A stretch of 64,000 bases of DNA, taken from the NCBI RefSeq assembly GCF_025567405.1, contig NZ_JAOQKJ010000002.1, forward strand, positions 186,001-250,000. The letters run 5' to 3'. Every line of letters begins with the position of its first letter. Within the stretch, counting starts at the first letter, position 1. The notes below the pieces were generated by a model. The model was not told the origin of the DNA. It did no database searches and was given only the letters and a program-made list of their open reading frames with translations. A program made the position numbers and the translations under genes. Below are positions 24,947-33,163 of this stretch, piece by piece. This stretch comes from Suilimivivens aceti (GTDB lineage Bacteria; Bacillota; Clostridia; Lachnospirales; Lachnospiraceae).

Positions 24947-26032
24947 CTATTTCTTTGTGATATACCCCTGTGCCTTTAACAGCTCTGCGCAGAGAACAGC
25001 ACCGCCTGCTGCACCTCTGACTGTATTGTGGGAAAGTCCTACAAACTTCCAGTCGTAAACACTGTCTTCCCTGATACGTCCAACACTGATACCCATACCG
25101 TTTTCATAATCAACATCGAGGCTTACCTGCGGTCTGTTGTCCTCTTCCAGATACTGGATAAAGTGTTCCGGTGCACTCGGAAGCTTCAGCTCCTGAGGAA
25201 GTCCACTGAAGTTTCTCAGCTTCTCGACCAGCTGTTCCTTAGTCGGTTTTTTCTTGAATTTTACAAATACAGCCGCTGTATGTCCATTCAATACAGGAAC
25301 ACGGATACACTGGCAGGTAATAACAGGGCTCTTAGCCGGTTCGATCACACCATCTTTGATCTCTCCCCAGATTCGTAAAGGCTCCTTTTCGCTCTTTTCT
25401 TCTTCACCGCCAATGTAAGGAATGATATTTCCTACCATCTCCGGCCAGTCCTTAAATGTCTTTCCTGCTCCTGAGATTGCCTGATAGGTTGTTGCTACTA
25501 CTTCATAAGGCTCAAATTCCTTCCATGCAGTAAGAACCGGTGCATAGCTCTGGATAGAGCAGTTAGGCTTTACGGCAACAAATCCCCTCTTGGTTCCCAA
25601 TCTCTTCTTCTGAAACTCGATCACCTTGAAATGCTCCGGATTGATCTCCGGCACTACCATGGGAACATCCGGTGTCCAGCGGTGGGCTGAATTATTGGAA
25701 ACAACAGGTGTCTCTGTTTTAGCATATTCTTCTTCGATCTTTTTGATCTCTTCCTTGGTCATATCCACTGCGCTGAACACAAAATCTACAGATGAAGCAA
25801 CCTTCTCTACTTCATTGACGTTCATGACCACGATCTTCTTGACCGCTTCCGGCATCGGGGTTGTCATTTTCCATCTGTCCCCAACTGCCTCCTCATAGGT
25901 TTTGCCAGCTGACCTTTCACTTGCTGCAATGGTTGTCACTTCAAACCAGGGATGATTCTCAAGCAGAGAAATAAATCTCTGGCCTACCATTCCTGTTCCG
26001 CCTAAAATACCTACTTTTAACTTGTCACTCAT
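24947..26032 (-). CDS. asd: Aspartate-semialdehyde dehydrogenase
   Basis: Asd reduces aspartyl phosphate to the semialdehyde that feeds lysine, threonine and methionine synthesis. NADP-binding LGGTGMVGQRFISLLENHP is at the N-terminus, the nucleophilic cysteine is in VKPNCSIQSY, and GISVGRIREDSVYDWKFVGL plus HNTVRGAAGG close the protein. At 361 residues it belongs to the archaeal/fungal-like clade. The start MSDKLKVG (26032) follows GAGAGGAAGGA; the longer frame to 26143 overlaps argH and lacks a site. It is 19 nt downstream of argH. Confidence 0.95.
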   Translation of the reverse strand: MSDKLKVGILGGTGMVGQRFISLLENHPWFEVTTIAASERSAGKTYEEAVGDRWKMTTPMPEAVKKIVVMNVNEVEKVASSVDFVFSAVDMTKEEIKKIEEEYAKTETPVVSNNSAHRWTPDVPMVVPEINPEHFKVIEFQKKRLGTKRGFVAVKPNCSIQSYAPVLTAWKEFEPYEVVATTYQAISGAGKTFKDWPEMVGNIIPYIGGEEEKSEKEPLRIWGEIKDGVIEPAKSPVITCQCIRVPVLNGHTAAVFVKFKKKPTKEQLVEKLRNFSGLPQELKLPSAPEHFIQYLEEDNRPQVSLDVDYENGMGISVGRIREDSVYDWKFVGLSHNTVRGAAGGAVLCAELLKAQGYITKK

Positions 26033-26051
26033 GATAAATTCCTTCCTCTCC

Positions 26052-27431
26052 TCATAGTGTATTAAGATATGCTTTCTGCATTTCAATCGCATCAAGCATG
26101 GCCTGTCTTCCCGGTCCTCCTGTGGTAAGCCTCTTTTCCACACAGGTCTTTAAGCTGATGGCATCATACACATCCGCCTCAAACACCGGACTGATCTTCT
26201 GAAGCTCCTCTATAGACAGTTCATCGATCGCACAGCCCTTATCCAGGCAGTGCAGCACAAGCTGTCCGATGATACCATGGGCATCCCGGAAGGGAACGCC
26301 TTTACCGACCAGATAGTCTGCCGCGTCTGTCGCATTGGTAAACCCCTTCATGGCGCTCTTTTCCATAATTTCATGATTAAACTTCATGGTAGAAAGCATA
26401 CCATCAAATAAACGCAGACAGTCCTTAACTGTATCGATCGCATCGAAGGTGACTTCCTTATCTTCCTGCATATCTTTATTATAGGCAAGCGGAAGTCCCT
26501 TCATCGTTGTCAGGATGCTGACAAGTGCCCCATAAACACGTCCTGTCTTTCCTCTGACAAGCTCTGCTATATCCGGATTCTTTTTCTGCGGCATGATACT
26601 GCTTCCGGTAGAGAATGCATCATCTACCTCCACAAAGCGATACTCATTGGAATTCCAGATAATGATCTCCTCCGAGAAACGGCTAAGATGCATCATGATC
26701 GTAGAAAGCGCACTTAAAAATTCGATCACATAATCTCTGTCTGATACAGAATCCATGCTGTTCAGCGTTGGACCCTCAAATCCAAGAAGGGATGCTGTAT
26801 AGGTACGGTCCAGTGGATAAGTAGTTCCGGCAAATGCACCTGCTCCAAGGGGACAGTAATTCATTCTTCTGTAAATATCCTGAAGTCTCTGGGCATCCCG
26901 TTTGAACATTTCAAAATAAGCTCCCATATGGTGGGCAAGAGTAGTCGGCTGTGCCTTCTGCAGATGGGTAAATCCCGGCATATAGGTTTCCAGATTATCC
27001 TCCATAAGATGAAGCAGTGTCGTAAGCAGCTCCTTCAGTTCTTCCTGGATTGCAAGCACCTCTCCTCTTACATAAAGCTTCATGTCAAGAGCCACCTGAT
27101 CATTTCTGCTTCTTCCGGTGTGCATTTTCTTGCCGGCGTCTCCGATTCTGTCGATCAGCGTTGCCTCCACAAAGCTGTGCACGTCTTCATACTGTGTGGA
27201 TATGTCAAGTCTGCCTGCCTCCACCTCTTCCCTGATCTCTGTCAGTCCTTTTACAATCGCATCCTTTTCCTCGCAGGTCAGAATCCCCTGCTTTTCAAGC
27301 ATGACCACATGGGCAATGCTGCCTTCGATATCCTGCTGTAAAAGGCGTTTGTCAAAGCGGATGGAAGCATTGAAATCATATACCATCTGATCCGTCTGCT
27401 TGGTAAAACGTCCACCCCATAACTGTGCCAT
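26052..27431 (-). CDS. argH: Argininosuccinate lyase
   Basis: ArgH splits argininosuccinate into arginine and fumarate, the last step of arginine synthesis. The 459-residue protein opens with MAQLWGGRFTK, has TGRSRNDQVALD with the catalytic histidine region, and the fumarase-superfamily signature GSSIMPQKKNPD. AAGGAGG lies before the ATG. argG is not nearby; the gene leads a minus-strand run with asd and the cyclic-di-GMP protein. Confidence 0.96.
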   Translation of the reverse strand: MAQLWGGRFTKQTDQMVYDFNASIRFDKRLLQQDIEGSIAHVVMLEKQGILTCEEKDAIVKGLTEIREEVEAGRLDISTQYEDVHSFVEATLIDRIGDAGKKMHTGRSRNDQVALDMKLYVRGEVLAIQEELKELLTTLLHLMEDNLETYMPGFTHLQKAQPTTLAHHMGAYFEMFKRDAQRLQDIYRRMNYCPLGAGAFAGTTYPLDRTYTASLLGFEGPTLNSMDSVSDRDYVIEFLSALSTIMMHLSRFSEEIIIWNSNEYRFVEVDDAFSTGSSIMPQKKNPDIAELVRGKTGRVYGALVSILTTMKGLPLAYNKDMQEDKEVTFDAIDTVKDCLRLFDGMLSTMKFNHEIMEKSAMKGFTNATDAADYLVGKGVPFRDAHGIIGQLVLHCLDKGCAIDELSIEELQKISPVFEADVYDAISLKTCVEKRLTTGGPGRQAMLDAIEMQKAYLNTL

Positions 27432-27501
27432 AAAAGCCTCCTTGTAATGGTCGTATTTTCACTTATTCATAAATATATCCATTTTATTAAATCTGAATTT
27501 G

Positions 27502-27530
27502 ATACTATCATATTTTATATTTATTTTCAA
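27502..27530 (-). promoter_or_regulatory. Possible argH promoter
   Basis: TTGAAA, 17 nt, TAGTAT on the minus strand lies in a very AT-rich 174-nt divergent region, about 70 nt ahead of argH. Other AT-rich choices exist. Confidence 0.32.
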
Positions 27531-27605
27531 TCATTTTATCCCCGTTGCTTTCACCAATAGCCTTATCTTTCATAAACTATTACTATAATCATGGAGGGAA
27601 TCTGT

Positions 27606-28376
27606 ATGAATCAGCCAATTTTAGACTGTCGTAATGTCAGTTATTCCTATCATAATCTCAGTGGTGAAACCCTGGCTTTATCCAATCTCTCCTTTCAGGT
27701 ACAGGCCGGAGAATTTCTGTCCATTGTCGGACCAAGCGGTTGTGGCAAATCTACTCTCCTGTCACTGATTGCTGGCTTAAGCCACCCGGAAGAAGGAGAA
27801 ATTATAATCAATATAGAAGACAAGAGCAGGATCGGCTATATGCTTCAGCAGGATCATCTTTTTGAATGGCGCAGCATCCGCAGGAATGTACTTTTAGGAC
27901 CGGAAATCAACCATATCCTCTCTTCTGAGCACCAAACACTGGCTGACAGACTCCTGAAGGATTATGGTCTTGATAAATTTCAGTATAAAAGACCCTGTGA
28001 GCTTTCCGGTGGCATGAAACAGCGTGCGGCTCTGATCCGGACCATGCTGATGCACCCAAAGCTGCTGCTGTTAGATGAACCCTTCAGTGCTCTTGACTAC
28101 CAGACGCGTCTGATGGTGTCTGCCGATATCGGACGTATTATCAAAAGCAGTAAGATCACAGCGATCCTGATCACACACGACCTTTCAGAAGCCATCTCTC
28201 TTGCTGATCGCATTATCGTTCTTTCAAAACGTCCGGCCAGGATCAAAAAAGATCTCCCCATTCACCTGACACTCAAAGACCAGACACCACTTGCAGCACG
28301 GAATGCACCGGAATTCAGTTCCTATTTTTCAATTCTCTGGAAGGAGATCGCTGATGAATATCAAAAAACAAATTAA
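27606..28376 (+). CDS. ABC transporter ATP-binding protein (SsuB/TauB-like)
   Basis: This 256-residue importer ATPase has Walker A GPSGCGKST, Q-loop YMLQQDHL, signature LSGGMKQRAAL, Walker B LLLLDEP and H-loop LITHDLSEA. Similarity is closest to the nitrate/sulfonate/taurine and thiamine-precursor (ThiZ-like) group. The start (27606) has GGAGGG 7 nt upstream; an ATG at 27591 overlaps that site. The permease gene overlaps its end by 23 nt. No binding protein is encoded nearby. Confidence 0.88.
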   Translation: MNQPILDCRNVSYSYHNLSGETLALSNLSFQVQAGEFLSIVGPSGCGKSTLLSLIAGLSHPEEGEIIINIEDKSRIGYMLQQDHLFEWRSIRRNVLLGPEINHILSSEHQTLADRLLKDYGLDKFQYKRPCELSGGMKQRAALIRTMLMHPKLLLLDEPFSALDYQTRLMVSADIGRIIKSSKITAILITHDLSEAISLADRIIVLSKRPARIKKDLPIHLTLKDQTPLAARNAPEFSSYFSILWKEIADEYQKTN

Positions 28377-29178
28377 AACCGGGATCAGTCAGAACCAGAT
28401 TGATTTTTTAAGAAAACACAGGTATCACCATCATATGGTTACCTTTTCCCGCTTTCTTATCCTGTGTCTTTTTCTTACCGCCTGGGAATTTGCTTCCCGA
28501 TCCCATCTGATTGATCCTTTCTTTTTTTCAAGTCCCTCCCTGATCCTGTCCTGCATTGCAGCTATGGTAAAAAACGGTTCCTTTTTTTCAAATACAGGGA
28601 TCACCCTGTTTGAAACACTGATCAGCTTTCTGCTCGTAACTCTCCTTGGACTGATCAGCGCCACTCTTCTGTGGTACTTTAAAACCCTTTCTGAAGTTGC
28701 CGAACCCTATCTTGTCATCCTGAACAGCCTGCCAAAATCCGCTCTGGCGCCTCTCCTGATCGTATGGCTTGGCAGTGGTATGACGACTATCATCGTTGCC
28801 GGGATCTCTGTTGCTCTCTTCGGATCCATAATCAGTCTGTATACTGCTTTCCGGAATACAGACCCTGAAAAGCTGAAGCTCATAGAAACTCTTGGGGGTA
28901 CCCGTTTTACCGCTCTTTTAAAGGTGGTGCTTCCCTCCTCTGTACCGGCTATTTTAAGCAATATGAAGGTCAATGTAGGCCTCTCTCTCGTAGGTGTGAT
29001 CATAGGGGAATTTCTGGCTGCCAGGCAGGGTCTCGGATATCTGATCATCTATGGAACTCAGGTATTTCAGCTGAATATGGTCATCACTTCTATCCTAATC
29101 CTCTGTGTCATTGCCATGGGACTGTATCAGTTTATTCAGTTTCTGGAGCATCTTTATAAGAAAAAAGAGGCCGGATAA
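28354..29178 (+). CDS. ABC transporter permease (SsuC/TauC-like)
   Basis: The 274-residue permease has six hydrophobic segments and the BPD_transp_1 coupling loop (ETLGGTRFTALLKVVLPSSV), where the EAA motif contacts the ATPase. The start MNIKKQIK has AAGGAGATCGCTG ahead. It follows the ATPase with overlap. The stop codon lies within the hairpin that terminates the convergent tRNA gene. The ligand cannot be told from sequence, since the substrate-binding protein lies elsewhere. Confidence 0.87.
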   Translation: MNIKKQIKTGISQNQIDFLRKHRYHHHMVTFSRFLILCLFLTAWEFASRSHLIDPFFFSSPSLILSCIAAMVKNGSFFSNTGITLFETLISFLLVTLLGLISATLLWYFKTLSEVAEPYLVILNSLPKSALAPLLIVWLGSGMTTIIVAGISVALFGSIISLYTAFRNTDPEKLKLIETLGGTRFTALLKVVLPSSVPAILSNMKVNVGLSLVGVIIGEFLAARQGLGYLIIYGTQVFQLNMVITSILILCVIAMGLYQFIQFLEHLYKKKEAG

Positions 29179-29191
29179 CTTCCGACCTCTT
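29165..29191 (-). terminator. Terminator of tRNA-Thr
   Basis: On the minus strand AGAGGTCGGA pairs with TCCGGCCTCT around a 5-nt loop, followed by TTTTTTCTT. It is a good intrinsic terminator right after the tRNA. The same DNA encodes the last residues and stop codon of the permease on the plus strand. Confidence 0.85.
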
Positions 29192-29192
29192 A

Positions 29193-29265
29193 AGCTGGAA
29201 AAGGGACTCGAACCCTCGACCTACTGATTACGAATCAGTTGCGCTACCAACTGCGCCATTCCAGC
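29193..29265 (-). tRNA. tRNA-Thr (anticodon CGT)
   Basis: The cloverleaf is complete on the minus strand: acceptor GCTGGAA with TTCCAGC, D-arm GCGCAGTTGGTAGCGC, anticodon stem-loop ACTGATTCGTAATCAGT (loop TTCGTAA, anticodon CGT, reading ACG), variable loop AGGTC, T-arm GAGGGTTCGAGTCCCTT. The discriminator is U and no CCA is encoded. It has its own promoter and terminator. Confidence 0.96.
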
Positions 29266-29284
29266 CTGTCAACACAACAAAACT

Positions 29285-29313
29285 ATTATAACGGCAAGCC
29301 TTTATTTTGGCAA
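29285..29313 (-). promoter_or_regulatory. Promoter of tRNA-Thr
   Basis: TTGCCA, 17 nt, TATAAT on the minus strand is a strong sigma-A promoter that places the start about 13 nt before the mature tRNA end. It lies just after the mscS stop. Confidence 0.85.
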
Positions 29314-29316
29314 GAG

Positions 29317-30186
29317 TTATTTTGTATGAATATCAAGCTGTGGAAAGGGTATGGTAATACCTGCATCATCCAGCGCATACTTGGCATTTTCTGTCAGCCT
29401 CCACTTAACCGGCCAGTAATCCTCAGACTTACACCAGCAGTGGATCACAAGATTAACACTGCTGTCAGCAAGACTGTCCACAACTACCCGCATTGTCTCC
29501 TTTTTCAGCACATCTTCATCCCCTTTGATCATGGTCATCAATACTTCACGGGCTTTCCTGATATCCTCTTCATATGCAATCCCCACAGGAATATCCACCC
29601 GTCTCTTCTCACTTTTGGTATAGTTGATGATACTTCCGTTTGCCAGAGTACCATTCGGAAGTACAATCACCTTATCATCAAAGGTATGCAGGCGGGTATA
29701 AAAAACATCAATGGCAGTCACGGTGCCTTCCATCCCCTGTGCATCCATGATATAGTCACCAACAACAAAGGGCTTCAGGCAGAGCAGCAGGATCCCTCCT
29801 GCCATATTGCTCAGACTCCCCTGCAGGGCAAGACCAATAGCCACACTGGCAGAACCAAGGATCGCCACAATGCTGGTCGCATCAACCCCCATCCAGGAAG
29901 CTATAAAAATGATCAGCACAAAGCACAGTGCATATTTCACAAAGGAATCAATAAAGTGAATTGCATTTTCTTCTACCTTCCCTCGTCTGAGTCCCCGTTT
30001 CATAACACTGCGGACAAGTCTGATCAGCTGCATGCCGATCAGCAGCGCAAGAATGGCAAGTACGATCCGAAGTCCCAGATGAAATGCCTTTTCAGGCAGC
30101 TCCTGCAGGAATTTTTCGATCACTCCGGGATCCACGTTTTCAATATCAAGCTGTTCGATCTGTTCGATCTGTTGAATTCCGTCCAT
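29317..30186 (-). CDS. mscS: Small-conductance mechanosensitive channel
   Basis: MscS opens under membrane tension to release solutes on osmotic downshock. The 289-residue protein has three membrane helices; the pore helix contains GSASVAIGLALQGSLSNMAGG, the hallmark of MscS TM3, followed by the beta domain (VGDYIMDAQGMEGTVTAIDV, then VLPNGTLANGSIINYT) and the C-terminal alpha-beta region. An unusual N-terminal run rich in Gln, Ile and Glu (IQQIEQIEQLDIE) precedes TM1. The ATG abuts the glgB stop with no gap. Confidence 0.93.
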   Translation of the reverse strand: MDGIQQIEQIEQLDIENVDPGVIEKFLQELPEKAFHLGLRIVLAILALLIGMQLIRLVRSVMKRGLRRGKVEENAIHFIDSFVKYALCFVLIIFIASWMGVDATSIVAILGSASVAIGLALQGSLSNMAGGILLLCLKPFVVGDYIMDAQGMEGTVTAIDVFYTRLHTFDDKVIVLPNGTLANGSIINYTKSEKRRVDIPVGIAYEEDIRKAREVLMTMIKGDEDVLKKETMRVVVDSLADSSVNLVIHCWCKSEDYWPVKWRLTENAKYALDDAGITIPFPQLDIHTK

Positions 30187-32607
30187 TTATGCCTTTTCCT
30201 TCTCCTGTGCTTCCTTATCTGCAGCCTTTGCTCTTTCCATGGCAGCTTTAGCTCTTTCTTCTGCGGCTTCTGCCTTCTTCTGTGCCAATCCTGCCTCTTT
30301 TCTTGCAAGATCAGCCTCTTTTCTAGCTTCCTCAGCCTCCTTCATGGCTTCTTTCGCTTTTCTTCTCGCCATCGCCGCTTCTTTCTTTCTCTCGATCTCT
30401 GCCAGTTCCTTCTGCGTATAAGGCGCATAGGAATACATCACAAGAGAAAGTGATGGCACCACCACATGAATGGAATTTTCCCTTCCGTCCGCCTCCTCTT
30501 CTGTCGTTGCCTGTGCTCTGGTAACCCGGCTACTGTTTCCGCCATATATTTTATCATCTGTCGTAAATAGTTCCTTATATTTTCCAGCTGCAGGTACACC
30601 CACAGTAAATTCCTGTTCAATCCCTGCAAAATTTGCCACTACCAGTATCATATCCTGCAGTTTATCTGCTTTTCTCACAAAAGAAAGCATACATTTATCA
30701 CTGGAAATACAGTTGATCCACTCAAATCCATCAGGATCCGTATCCTTCTTATACAAGGCAGGCTTGTTTTTGTACAGGAAATTCAGATCCTTCACCAGTT
30801 TTGAAATTCCCTTATGCTCAGGGTACTGCAAAAGCCCCCATTCCGTCTGCCTTGTTTCATCAAATTCCTTATATTCGGCAATATCCTGTCCCATAAACAG
30901 GAGCTTCTTTCCGGGATGTGTCATCATATAGGCATAGGTAAGCCTCAGATTGGCAAATTTATCTTCTTTATTTCCCGGCATCTTACCAATCATGGTAGAT
31001 TTACCATGCACCACTTCATCATGGGAAAATACACTCATAAAATTCTCGCTGTACTGATACACCATGCTGAAAGTCAGTTCATTATGATGATGGGCACGGA
31101 AATATGGATCATAGCTGATATAGGAAAGATAATCATTCATGAATCCCATATTCCATTTCATGGAAAATCCAAGTCCATCTTCCTCTACCTCACCGGTCAC
31201 CTTCGGCCATGCTGTAGATTCCTCTGCAATCAGATACACGTCAGGATTTTTCTTTTTCATAATAGAATTCAGATGCTTTAAAAATTCCACCGCATCCAGA
31301 TTTTCATTGCCACCATAAATATTGGGAATCCATTCTCCTTCCTTCTTGCCATAATCCAGATACAGCATGGAGGCAACGGCATCCATCCGGATCCCATCTG
31401 CATGATATTCCTTCACCCAGTACAATGCGTTGGAGATCAGATAATTGGATACCTGCGGACGGGCGTAGTTATAAAGCAGTGTACCCCAATGTGGATGTGC
31501 CCCTTTTCTTGGATCCTCATGCTCATAAATACAGGTGCCATCAAATCTGCCAAGCCCATAAGTATCTCTTGGAAAGTGTGCCGGAACCCAGTCAAGGATC
31601 ACCCCGATCCCTTCTTTATGAAGCATATCTACAAAATATTTAAAATCTGCGGCTGTGCCATATCTTGCCGTAGGTGCATAATATCCGATCACCTGATATC
31701 CCCAGGAAGCATCCAGCGGATGTTCCATTACCGGCATTAGTTCCACGTGGGTATATCCCATATCCTTTGCATAGGAGGCAACAAGGGGTGCCAGTGCCCG
31801 GTAATTCAGGTACTCTCCATCTTCCCCTCTTTTGAAGCTTCCAAGATAAAGCTCGTACACACTGACCGGAGCGTCCTTCTGCTGAAGCTTCTTTCTCTCC
31901 TTCATCCATGCCTCGTCCGACCATTCATAAGAAATATTCCTGACAATGGAAGCTGTATCCGGACGGAGCTGCTGTCCGAAGGCATAGGGATCTGCCTTCA
32001 GAACGACTGTATTTCCTTTAGATTTGATCTCGTATTTATAGCAGTCCCCTGCTTTTACATCCGGGATAAACAGTTCATATACACCACTTTCCCGGCAAAG
32101 CTGCATCTGGTGTATCCGTCCATCCCAATAGTTAAAATCACCTACTACACTGACACGGATGGCATTTGGTGCATAAACTGCAAAAAAAGTACCATGGCAC
32201 CCGTCGATCTCCATGGGGTGTGCGCCAAGAAACTCATAGGAATCATACAGAATTCCTGCATTCAGCTTATCGATCTGCTGCTTTGTCAATCCATGATGAT
32301 AACGGTAAGCATCCTTCACAGACTTTATACCTCTTTCATCATCATAGTGCACTTCATACCGATAGTCTGCCATGTCCCTTCCGCTGACCAGGCAGGCAAA
32401 GAAGCCGGCCTCATCAGCCATTTCCATTTGCTTCTTTTTCGTCCCTGAAACAAGAAAAACTTCTTTGGCATCCGGCCAGAAGGTCTGAACCAGTGTATTC
32501 CGTCCTGCCGGATGCGGTCCCAGTATCTCAAACGGACTGTTCTCCTCTGAATAAATGATTCCTTCTACTCTTGGCCAGTTCATCAGCTTATATAATTTAT
32601 TGTCCAT
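30187..32607 (-). CDS. glgB: 1,4-alpha-glucan branching enzyme with charged helical tail
   Basis: GlgB forms alpha-1,6 branches in glycogen. The start MDNKLYKL (32607) has AGGGGGA 6-7 nt ahead and gives 806 residues. A branching-enzyme N domain (about 20-100), CBM48 (about 120-220) and the GH13 barrel follow, with DGIRMDAVASML (D409 nucleophile), AEEST (E462 acid/base) and FSHDE (D530). The enzyme proper ends near residue 730. Residues 731-806 are an Ala/Glu/Lys/Arg-rich tail with ARKEA-like repeats that should form one long charged helix; E. coli GlgB ends without it. No other glycogen gene is near. Confidence 0.95.
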   Translation of the reverse strand: MDNKLYKLMNWPRVEGIIYSEENSPFEILGPHPAGRNTLVQTFWPDAKEVFLVSGTKKKQMEMADEAGFFACLVSGRDMADYRYEVHYDDERGIKSVKDAYRYHHGLTKQQIDKLNAGILYDSYEFLGAHPMEIDGCHGTFFAVYAPNAIRVSVVGDFNYWDGRIHQMQLCRESGVYELFIPDVKAGDCYKYEIKSKGNTVVLKADPYAFGQQLRPDTASIVRNISYEWSDEAWMKERKKLQQKDAPVSVYELYLGSFKRGEDGEYLNYRALAPLVASYAKDMGYTHVELMPVMEHPLDASWGYQVIGYYAPTARYGTAADFKYFVDMLHKEGIGVILDWVPAHFPRDTYGLGRFDGTCIYEHEDPRKGAHPHWGTLLYNYARPQVSNYLISNALYWVKEYHADGIRMDAVASMLYLDYGKKEGEWIPNIYGGNENLDAVEFLKHLNSIMKKKNPDVYLIAEESTAWPKVTGEVEEDGLGFSMKWNMGFMNDYLSYISYDPYFRAHHHNELTFSMVYQYSENFMSVFSHDEVVHGKSTMIGKMPGNKEDKFANLRLTYAYMMTHPGKKLLFMGQDIAEYKEFDETRQTEWGLLQYPEHKGISKLVKDLNFLYKNKPALYKKDTDPDGFEWINCISSDKCMLSFVRKADKLQDMILVVANFAGIEQEFTVGVPAAGKYKELFTTDDKIYGGNSSRVTRAQATTEEEADGRENSIHVVVPSLSLVMYSYAPYTQKELAEIERKKEAAMARRKAKEAMKEAEEARKEADLARKEAGLAQKKAEAAEERAKAAMERAKAADKEAQEKEKA

Positions 32608-32658
32608 TATAATCCCCCTGTTTTCCATTCCGGAATTTTCCATCCAACCTGTTCTTAC

Positions 32659-32687
32659 AGTGTATCAAAAATGGGTGTACAGTACAA
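32659..32687 (-). promoter_or_regulatory. Possible glgB promoter
   Basis: TTGTAC, 17 nt, TACACT with a TGA extension (TGATACACT) on the minus strand lies about 52 nt ahead of glgB. It shares the TGTACAGTACA palindrome with the divergent promoter. Confidence 0.42.
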
Positions 32688-32704
32688 GGGTCAAGTGGTA
32701 CAAT
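32676..32704 (+). promoter_or_regulatory. Promoter of the 98-residue protein gene
   Basis: TGTACA, 17 nt, TACAAT with a TGG extension on the plus strand lies about 45 nt before the ATG at 32750. Its -35 hexamer forms half of the palindrome TGTACAGTACA (32676-32686) that both divergent promoters touch. Confidence 0.55.
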
Positions 32705-32749
32705 ATACAGGATCTGTTACCTACTATATATAAAAAAGGAAGTGAAATT

Positions 32750-33046
32750 ATGTATGATCCAATCACCCCTGAGGACTTCGATTTTCTGACCGGAGACGAT
32801 AAGGAACTGATGCAGAAGATCACTGCTTACTCCGAAAAAGTCATCGGAGATGTGAAGCCGGAAGATATGAAAATGTCAGAACGGCTTGATAAATTAAAAC
32901 CCATTATGCGTAAGCTTGCCTTAAAGCGTGGTGTTGCCCTGGAAGACATCTTTGTCAGATACATGGATCTCTCCAGTGAAGTCCTTGCCCGCAAGGCCGG
33001 GAAGGAAAAGAAAGGAAACATCCCCATCGACTTCCCGACTATCTGA
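32750..33046 (+). CDS. Conserved-looking 98-residue protein
   Basis: I do not recognise this family. AAAGGAAGTG precedes the ATG. The protein is soluble, acidic at the N-terminus (MYDPITPEDFDFLTGDDKE) and basic in the C-terminal half, predicted helical throughout, with KLKPIMRKLALKRGVALEDI and a lysine-rich stretch (ARKAGKEKKG) near the end. No signal peptide or cysteine is present. It is monocistronic with its own promoter and a strong terminator, divergent from glgB. A longer frame back to 32555 would cross both promoters and is rejected. Confidence 0.72.
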   Translation: MYDPITPEDFDFLTGDDKELMQKITAYSEKVIGDVKPEDMKMSERLDKLKPIMRKLALKRGVALEDIFVRYMDLSSEVLARKAGKEKKGNIPIDFPTI

Positions 33047-33105
33047 ACCTCGCAGTAGTTTCTTTTACGGACAAAGAGTCATACCGTCAGAAACATAACT
33101 AACAG

Positions 33106-33162
33106 CAAAAATAAAACTGTTGGAACATTTCATCAAGCGAAATGACAACAGTTTTATTTTTG
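33106..33162. terminator. Bidirectional terminator
   Basis: A long inverted repeat pairs CAAAAATAAAACTGTTG with CAACAGTTTTATTTTTG around an inner stem CATTTC/GAAATG. A-rich and T-rich flanks give a U-tract on both strands, so it can end both the 98-residue gene (plus) and serA (minus). Confidence 0.88.
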
Positions 33163-33163
33163 T

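Noticed and set aside
27584..27589. TATAAT before the ABC ATPase gene
   Set aside because: The start of transcription would fall on the ribosome binding site, and no -35 box is in place.
29239..30453. A 404-codon plus-strand frame
   Set aside because: It lies antisense to mscS and the end of glgB, is rich in Cys, His and Phe, has no binding site and no recognisable domain. It is a shadow of the real genes.
32555..32749. N-terminal extension of the 98-residue protein
   Set aside because: The extension would cross both divergent promoters and the glgB start region, and the internal ATG at 32750 has a proper binding site.
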